Positions 57,101 through 64,000 of a stretch of 64,000 nucleotides of DNA are shown here, piece after piece. Source of the DNA: Larus michahellis. Its lineage: Eukaryota; Chordata; Aves; Charadriiformes; Laridae. The number at the start of each line of letters is the position of its first letter. Position 1 is the first letter of the stretch. The notes under the pieces are model-generated. The model was not told the DNA's origin and searched no databases. It saw only the letters and a list, made by a program, of their open reading frames with translations. The translations under genes were made by a program, and so were the position numbers. The DNA is taken from positions 123,458,125 through 123,522,124 of the forward strand of contig NC_133897.1 in NCBI RefSeq assembly GCF_964199755.1, written 5' to 3'.

Positions 57101-60004
57101 AATGCAAGAAAATGATCAAATCTGTCCTCAAAAATTGCTGTACCAGTTCCAAAGCCAGTCGTCCATTTGCAGTTTCAGTTTGGTTTACCTTCTGCCCAGC
57201 TCCTTCTGCCCAGCTCCGCTTTGGCTTATGCCAGCTCTCTTCAGGCTGCTGTGGAGCAGCTAGCCTTGAACAGCGTGGATGCACACAAACCCATGCCAAT
57301 CGGCCTTTTTTCCTTCAGCAGTATAGGTATGTTGGGCTTAAGTGGTGCTTAAGGTGAACTTTTCAAACTCAAAAGATCATCTTGACTGTAGACAGACAGC
57401 AGACCCCATCCACTTTTCAACATATTCTTCTTCCTTGGGTATGTCATTGCTTAAGGTTTTTCAAGAACAGTCTTTGTAAAGTCTGCAATACAAGGGTACA
57501 CCATAGACATGATAGAACCAATTATGCTAAAGTAGTATTAATACTGGACCTAGAAGAGGAAATTCAGTTTCTGAAGTTACTAAAAATTATAAAGTGCTGT
57601 TTGTCAGTACCTCAGTAATTTTAAAATCTTGTTGAATTAAACTAAGAGGAAGAACTTTGGTGGGAGTAAACTGGTCTAATGACTGAAGTTTAAAAAGTAC
57701 CACTTTTTTGCAGCTCTGAATATGTGCCTGCATTATTTTTTTTCACCTGTTAGAGCCAAAACAGAGTACTTCGATGACAGATGTTCAGTTCCAGCTTGGA
57801 AAATCTTATTTTATTTGCATTTATCTCTTTAAACTACAGAGACATCTTATAAAAAGTAGGCAAAATGCTTCCCAAATGTTACCATCTGTCAGAAAGTTAC
57901 GTACCCATAGTCCTTTTATAGCGCAGAATACAAAGAAATAGCAGGAGAAGACATAAAAAAGCCAGCAATTTTAAGATGCCATGGGCCGTGCTTGGTGGTG
58001 GGACGCTGAGATGCCCAGTGTACAGCCACCCTGTGCTGGTGGGCAACTGGGAAGCCCTTGAGGCTGGAGCCCCTTGTTGCTTCATGGCCTGGGGGCAAGG
58101 GCTGGTAAAAAGATGCTCCCTGGGTATGTTGATTCATTTAAAACCTATTTTTGCTTTTGATTCTTAAACGATCAGCTATGAATTTTTAATTTGCATGAAT
58201 GTAAGAGCCTGACTGCATTTGCTTCACTAAAATCTGTCATCCCCTGAGGGTATTTTTTTCTTTTTTTCCATAAGTCTACAGCTTGCCTCGGCACAGCCAG
58301 GCATCGTGCTGTGAAATGGTACAGTTTAATTTATAGCGGAACTGACACTGCAGCTTTGGGATTAAAAAGTCTGAAAGTGTTTCTTGTTGTTTCCTAGGAA
58401 ACCTGAGAAAGCCTGGAATCCTCAAACTGTAACACCATCTACAGAAGAAAATGTTATTTTGGATCTAGACTGGGGATCTGCCTGCAATCTAGCTTAGGCC
58501 TTGGGATCACTTCTTGCCTGACAGATTTATAAAAATCCAGATGACCCTGAAAAACAGATTCTAAAATAATGAGTTTTTCCTCACCCACCTTGTCCCAGTT
58601 AAGTGGCCAGAATGTTTGTGACTTTTAAAACTTTACTAAGGAAATGACTCAAACCAAAAAACCTTTCTCTACGTTTGGATTTGACATTGTCCGTACCAGG
58701 CTTTATACACTGGAAAGCTTTTAGAGACGTAACTTAACGCTCCGTAAGAGGAAATGAATCCATAAACCTATGTAAGAATGAAGGACAGGCACATTCAATC
58801 AATATAAACAAGTTCTCCAAACTTCAGTAATTTAAGTCTCCTTATCTTTTTGTTCATTTGTATAAAATACATTTTGTTTCTTTGGGAGAGAATTTCTTTC
58901 TACGCATGGATTCAGAAACATTGATGCAATCGACTGACAAATAAATGCTCTTTTCTGGACTTCACTAAAGAAATTCAGCTTTATTGTTAACAGGAATTTT
59001 ATATTTTTCATGGAATTTTCATGCAATAAAAACACAAAAAGTATAAAATTGCTTAATGTTCCCTGAGCAGCAGCACCTTTGATATTGAGCACCATCAGTA
59101 CATCATATAAAAAAGCAGACTCAAACTATTATTTAAGCCCGCAAAAACACAGATATGCTTGCATATATACATGAAAAAAAGCTCTTCAAAAATTATATAG
59201 CCAATTGCATTAATTATGACTTCCAAAAGTATAATGCACAGGAATTTTTAACACACTTGAAAAGTAAGGTACTGGTATTATGAAACTCAAGCTTTTGTGA
59301 AGAAGCTTGGCATCTATTATTCTTTCTCTGAAGAAATATTATTTTAAAAAACAATCACAGCTCTATTTTCATTCCTAATATACAGGGTTGTTTTCTGACC
59401 CATTTCCTCTATTTACATGTCATTCCAATACTTCTTTGTGAAGAACATTAAAACAAATAACGGAAATCTATTGATTGGGTCACCTCCTTGGGATTCTATA
59501 GAAGTTCCTCCCAGACGCAAGCACCTTGAAATCCTTGGAAGGAGTTTATGTACAGAAGAAACCCAATGCAGATTCACTAAGCAGACCAGACTTCTGTGGT
59601 CCGCATATTTCTCTGCGGTTTAGCTCTAACATAGCCTATTTAACTGCATAGTGCAATAGCATACTTCTTCAAATTTCAAAGAAAACCACTTTGATGATAT
59701 ATAATAGAATTCATTTGTCAGTCTGGTAATTTCAGAAGAAATACTGCAAATTTTTGGAAGGATGAGAACACGGTGCTTTTAACTCTGTTTTGAACATAAC
59801 AATCAAAGGCAGGATAGGGTTTGGATGATGATGTTTCTGGCTCTTCTCCCCTTGCAAAATCCACTTTAATTAGTGGCAGTTTTATAAAGGGAATGTGAGA
59901 TGGGTATTGGCCACAGGGTGCCTTGGAAAAAATACAAACTGTAAACTATAGACATAGATATACATAATTAGGGTCTAATAACAAAAATGCAGTCATACAG
60001 TACC

Positions 60005-60140
60005 TTCTATCAAAATGTAAGTGCTTTACAAATTCTAATTAAGCTATGAGATACAACTATCTAATTTTACAAAGATTGTTTATTATTCTTAACTGCTCAA
60101 CAGCAGCACTGACAACCTAAGTGACCTTCTCAAGAGCATA
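60005..60140 (+). mobile_element. L2/MIR-like relic
   Basis: AAGTGCTTTACAAATTCTAA, then TTAAGCTATGAGATACAACT, AATTTTACAAAGATTG and AAGTGACCTTCTCAAGAGCA. These follow the order of the L2 tail landmarks (GTGCTTTACAAA, GAGATAGG, ATTTTACAGATG, GTGACTTGCTCAAG). Confidence 0.5.
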
Positions 60141-60321
60141 TAAAAAAGCAATAAAAAAACCCTATCTGTCCCATTTCTGCCTGTGTTCCCACTTGTATCA
60201 GAAAAACATTTTCAAAGGCCATCAGCCTTTTTTTCCTTCAGTTTGTTGCAATTATCATTTTATGGAAGAGACGGTCCATTCAAAGCATTTCAATTTCAAA
60301 TCCTTACACCTTGGCACCAAC

Positions 60322-60970
60322 ATTACAGAATCACAGAATGGTAGGGGTTGGAAGGGACCTCTGGAGATCATCTAGTCCAACCCTCCTGCCAAAGCAGGTT
60401 CACCTAGAGCAGGCTGGACAGTAATGAACCAGGTGGATTTTGAATCCCTCCAGAGATGGAGACTCCACCACCTCTCTGTGCAGTGTTCCAGTGCTCTGCC
60501 ACCCTCAAAGTAAAGAATTTTTTCCTCATATTGAGGTGGAACTTCCTGTGTTCCAGTTTGTGCCCGTTGCTGCTTGTCCTGTCACCAGGCACCACTGAGA
60601 AGAGCCTGGCCCCATCCTCTTCACACCCACCCTTTAGGTATTTGTAAGCATTGATGAGATCTCCTCTCAGTCTTCTCCAGGCTAAGCAGACACAGGTCTT
60701 TCAGCCTTTCTTCATAACAGAGGTGCTCCAGTCCCTTGATCATCTTTGTAGCCCTTTGCTATACCCTCTCCAGCAGTTCCCTGTCCTTCTTGAACCAGGG
60801 AGCCCAGAACTGGACACAGTACTCCAGATGCGGCCTCACCAGGGCAGAGTAGGAGAGGATGACCTCCCTTGACCTGCTGGCCACGCTCTTTTTAATGCAC
60901 CCCAGACCTTTGAGACCCAAGGTACCATTTGCTTTCTTGTCTACAAGGGCACACTGCTGCCTTGTACCCT
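60322..60970 (-). mobile_element. CR1 LINE, 3' fragment, minus orientation
   Basis: ATTACAGAATCACAGAATGG, then TAGGGGTTGGAAGGGACCTC, then minus-strand ORF2: AAGTAAAGAATTTTTTCCTC; TCTCCAGGCTAAGCAGACAC; TCCCTTGATCATCTTTGTAG; AGCCCAGAACTGGACACAGT; TTTGCTTTCTTGTCTACAAG. About 650 bp with scattered damage. It ends about 300 bp before the second CpG island. Confidence 0.93.
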
Positions 60971-61269
60971 TTTTGCCTGTAAATTTATCAGCTTATTCAT
61001 TGCTTCGGAAGTTAAAAATCTTAAATTGATGGATTAACAGCAAACATATTTTTCATGAAGTGTCCTGCCTTGTCTTTAGGCATCACTTGCTTAGACAGCT
61101 AGACAGTGTTCAGGTCCCACTGCTTTGTTTATTTCCGTGTGGTGTTAAACAGTGCCATTCTTTTGAGATTTACTTCTACATGCACTTGGGTATCATGAAG
61201 GACGTGGAAGACAAACACAGGCCGGAGAACTTCTCCTTCCACAACAAATACCCTTCGCACAGATCTCTC

Positions 61270-62570
61270 CACCTGAGGAATCGGGGCCGCCACCTCAGGC
61301 AGTGCCAGGGCAAGGGCAGCGAGGACCCAGCTGCAGCACTCCCGGTTCCCAGCACCCCCAGCTCGGCGGGGGAAGGGGCCGCGGCCCAAACCCGCCCACC
61401 CTGGAGGGAGGCGATGCCGGCCCTCAGGAAACCCCGTCGGCTGCTGCTGCCTGCCCCGCCACCCCGCCGAGCCCCCGCCACCGGGGCCTCTCCAGTGGGG
61501 CCGCGCGGCGGCCGTTAACGCCTCCTTGACAACCGCCGCGCTGTGAGGAGGGGCCGCCCGGCTCTGCGGCGGGGGTGCGGCTTCTCTCGGCCTCAGAACC
61601 CCGTAGGGAGGGAGGAAGGAAGGAGAGCGACTGACCCGCACCGCGGCAGCGACACAGAAAGGCGAGAGGACGGAGCAGCGGCAGCCATAACCCTCCGAAC
61701 ACCAGCGACCCCGCACCATTACCCCCGCGGCCCGCCGAGCGCATGCGCACACCGCCTCCCGAGGACCCTCTGCCTCCCCCGCGACGTCTCCCGCCCAATC
61801 AGGAGCCGCGGCTCTGGCGGCGCCAAAAGCGGGAGCGCACGGCGCGGGGGGGCGTGGCCGCCGGGGCGGGGCGGGGCGGGGCCTGTTCCGTCTGCCCGCG
61901 CGCCAAGCGGGCCGGGGGTTCCCTTTTGCTCCGCCTCCCCCCTCTCTGGGCTCCCCTGGCACGTGACAGGAGACGTGGCTGCCTTGTCAGGGGGCGATGC
62001 CCAGTAGGAAGGTATCTGCGTGCGCGCGGTGGCGGGAGGGGACGGGGGGCTCGCGCTCCGGCGAGCAACGGCCGCCGGCAGTCACCACCCGCAACGGCCG
62101 CCCTGGCCTTCCCTCAGGCGACTGCCCCGCTGGCGGCGCTCCGTCCGCCCTCCGTGGCCGCCTCGCCCTGCGCCCCGGCCACCCGCCGCGGCTCCGGTGC
62201 GAGGGGCGGGTGCTGGTGGCAGTGGCGGCGGCGGCATCGGTGGCGGCAGTGGAGGAGCCGCCGCTGCTGCTCTCTGGGACCTGGGAGGCGGTGTGAGAAA
62301 GGCGGCCAGCCGGCTCCCCTGGGGAGGGTGGTCCCTCAGCTCCCTGCGAGCAAGCGGCGGCCGGGAAGCGGCCCGGCGGGGGCCGTTGCTGCTCCGCCTG
62401 CGGCCCCGCCGGCTGCCGAAGAAGGAGAGTTGGCTCCGGCCTTGTTCTAAGGGAAGGCTCATGTATCGGCAACCCCCCGCACCGGAGCGGTGGGCGGGTA
62501 AACCGAGTCCTTCACCGCCTTCGTGGTGTGCTCGGTTGCGCAACGTTGACCTTTTCATTACACAGTGGAA
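61270..62570. promoter_or_regulatory. Large CpG island, promoter of an unidentified gene
   Basis: About 1.3 kb of extreme GC and CpG content. Core motifs cluster within 230 bp: NRF1 GCGCATGCGCA (61739-61749), NF-Y CCAATCAGG (61795-61803), E2F-type GCGCCAAAA (61820-61828), a second GCGCCAAGCGG (61899-61909), overlapping GC boxes (61863-61882) and E-box CACGTGAC (61960-61967). GGC-repeat runs lie near 62215-62275. Long open frames on both strands (up to 277 codons) come from the lack of AT-rich stops. Direction is undecided; CCAATCAGG and the CpG-rich DNA to its right fit plus-strand transcription slightly better. A donor-like AAG|GTATCT lies at 62006-62014. Confidence 0.8.
62215..62275. repeat. 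GGC/GGT-rich trinucleotide-like run
   Basis: Impure repeat of GGTGGC, GGCGGC and GGAGCCGCC units inside the CpG island. Translated frames give Gly- or Ala-rich strings, so it is compositional and not evidence of protein coding. Confidence 0.7.
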
Positions 62571-63740
62571 GCGCAGCTGTACCGAGGGGAAAGTGTAATT
62601 CAGCCTTTTTATTAGGTGACAGTCAGGGAAAAAGCGCAGGGAAAGTAAAAGTATGAGAGGAAAAGAGTCTTGCCAGAATTGTCAGGCTTAATATTCTTTC
62701 GAGTAGCCTAGCTTCTTTAGGCATGAGTGGAACTAGAGGGAGGAGAAGTGCCCTGCACTTTTTTTTGATCTCCTTCCTTTGACATTTTGCTTGGTGCATT
62801 TGATGGTACCTGCAGGATAGTAATAGTCTGGTTTGCAGTGCTTTTGCTAATACTGAGGTACTGCTGAAAGATAGACTACAAGTGTTGTTGTTTGCTATAT
62901 AAATACAAATTGAGTTCAAATGACAGATCTGGATTCTAAAGCATTTTGTTTTCCATTTAGCATGTGGATAAAATGGTGTGTATATTCTACATCAGTTTTT
63001 AAATATAACCACATTTAAAATCAATTTTTATGGAAGAAAATGTCAACAACAATCTTAGAATAACCTTCTACATTTAAATTACCTTGTAATACTGACACTA
63101 TACATATTTTCTTCTAAAAGTTTTGAAGTTCTTGACTAGTGTAAAAACTGCACACTTCAGCTACCAAGGTTTAACCAATTCTTGTTGCAATGTGGTGACA
63201 GCTTTTGATAACAGCACTTTCTTTAGCAGATAATGTTCCTCATTACTATATCAATGAAAACTATACCGCTCAAGTGAAAAGACAGTAGTCCTTTCCGCTT
63301 GCTGACTATTAATTAAAAAACTTAAACCAAACCAAACTGATACATAACAAAAAGGTATGATACTGTTATTGTATCCTAAACATTTTGGATAATTCTTGTG
63401 AAAGCTTTTTTAAAAATACTTCTGTGTTAACCATTTTGATAGAGTGCAAATTTCTGTTGAACTAACTGCTTGTCAGCAGTTATTAACACAAAGTACATTT
63501 CAATAGTATCTTATTCCATGAGGGTGTGGTTTTTTTCTCAATGTAAGCATATAATAATTTATAGTCTTCCTTAAATGAGCACGTATAGGTTAAAAAATCC
63601 TGACGTTCAAATGGTAATATTATATACACCTATATATACATATCAAGCAATGAGAATAGCCTTTCGTTAAGAGTAGTAAAAATTGCAAACACAAAGAAAG
63701 GTTTTAAAACACTGTTTTAAAAATATCAGTCCCCCCCTTC
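62571..63740. other. Non-coding stretch right of the CpG island
   Basis: An abrupt return to AT-rich DNA. I see no CR1 until 63746 and no exon with convincing splice sites. It would be first-intron sequence if the island promoter fires to the right. Confidence 0.55.
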
Positions 63741-63745
63741 GCACG

Positions 63746-64000
63746 AGGGGATCGAGTCCACCCTCAGTAAGTTTGCAGATGACACCAAGTTGGGTGGGAG
63801 TGTTGATCTGATTGAGGGTAGGAAAGCTCTACAGAGGGATCTGGACAGGCTGGATTGATGGTATGAGGTTCAACAAGGCCAAGTGCTGGGTCCTGAACTT
63901 GGGTCACAACAACCCCATGCAGCGCTACAGGCTTGGGGAAGAGTGGCTGGAAAGCTGCCCAGTGGAAAAGGACCTGGGGGTATTGGTCAACTGCCGGCTG
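63746..64000 (+). mobile_element. CR1 LINE reverse-transcriptase fragment, cut by window edge
   Basis: Plus-oriented CR1 ORF2. The conceptual start [18 protein letters not shown] contains the FADD metal-binding motif of the reverse transcriptase. An in-frame TGA replaces the usual CGA at 63857-63859, and the stretch that normally separates RW from the MRFNKAKC segment is shortened by about 14 bp, shifting frame. It is therefore inactive. It continues past position 64000. Confidence 0.93.

Larger units (their letters stand above)
52916..61270. other. Intergenic region between two CpG islands
   Basis: About 8.3 kb without a recognised gene. It contains three CR1 copies and an L2-like relic. 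54.2-60.0 kb is AT-rich single-copy-looking DNA with no splice-flanked exon I could support; open frames at 56.3, 56.8, 57.1, 57.9 and 58.9 kb lack any domain. Confidence 0.6.

Noticed and set aside
61997..62011. Idea that MPSRK marks the start of the lamin B receptor gene (LBR)
   Set aside because: Only five residues match, and in LBR the start codon exon continues well beyond them; not enough to name a gene.
61129..62600. Frames of 150-277 codons in the second CpG island
   Set aside because: Stop-poor CpG-rich DNA gives open frames in all six readings; Ala/Arg/Pro/Gly composition and mutual overlap argue against coding.
1..64000. CRISPR arrays, operons, tRNA or rRNA genes
   Set aside because: No regularly spaced repeats, no clover-leaf with conserved boxes and no rRNA-like segments noticed; the DNA is clearly avian-type nuclear sequence.

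Overview
The window is vertebrate nuclear DNA, most likely from a bird. It is AT-rich, intron-dominated DNA with GT/AG-spliced exons, two short CpG islands and many 5'-truncated CR1 LINEs with the typical 3' end (tandem ATTCTATGATTCT-like units). It also has one LTR resembling avian ERVL-class LTRs and a few eroded L2/MIR-like relics. There are no operons, bacterial genes or CRISPR arrays. Almost all open frames longer than 60 codons are chance frames in introns or pieces of CR1.

The main gene lies on the minus strand from its start codon at 52640 to the left edge. Eight coding exons were assembled by hand: 52584-52640, 36683-36751, 30602-30710, 28238-28312, 24189-24457, 15852-15960, 5393-5441 and 2682-2862. 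Every junction is AG/GT and all phases agree, giving 918 nt or 306 codons without a stop. The product is a CDP-alcohol phosphotransferase of the SELENOI/EPT1 (ethanolaminephosphotransferase 1) type with an intact catalytic motif. It differs too much from the highly conserved bird and mammal SELENOI to be a plain orthologue, so I call it a SELENOI-like paralogue. The last ~90 residues, including the place where SELENOI carries selenocysteine, lie beyond the left edge.

Layout: 1-2681 is intron after exon 8. Positions 2.7-52.6 kb hold the gene, with introns carrying CR1 fragments (4.3, 18.2, 29.2, 35.8, 44.7-45.4 and 47.6-48.8 kb), an LTR (40.1-40.6 kb), L2/MIR-like relics, homopolymers and a G-rich run. 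One stretch at 8.0-8.3 kb looks like a polyadenylated 3' end on the minus strand. A CpG-island promoter covers 52.4-52.9 kb. Positions 52.9-61.3 kb are intergenic, with a head-to-head CR1 pair (53.1-54.2 kb) and another CR1 (60.3-61.0 kb). A second, stronger CpG island at 61.3-62.6 kb has NRF1, NF-Y, E2F, Sp1 and E-box motifs and must serve another gene whose body I could not identify. The right edge cuts a CR1 reverse-transcriptase fragment.

No radically new system is evident. The items most worth following are the divergent SELENOI-like paralogue, the orphan CpG promoter, the 3'-end-like signal inside intron 6, and a motif-dense candidate enhancer at 21.6-22.0 kb.
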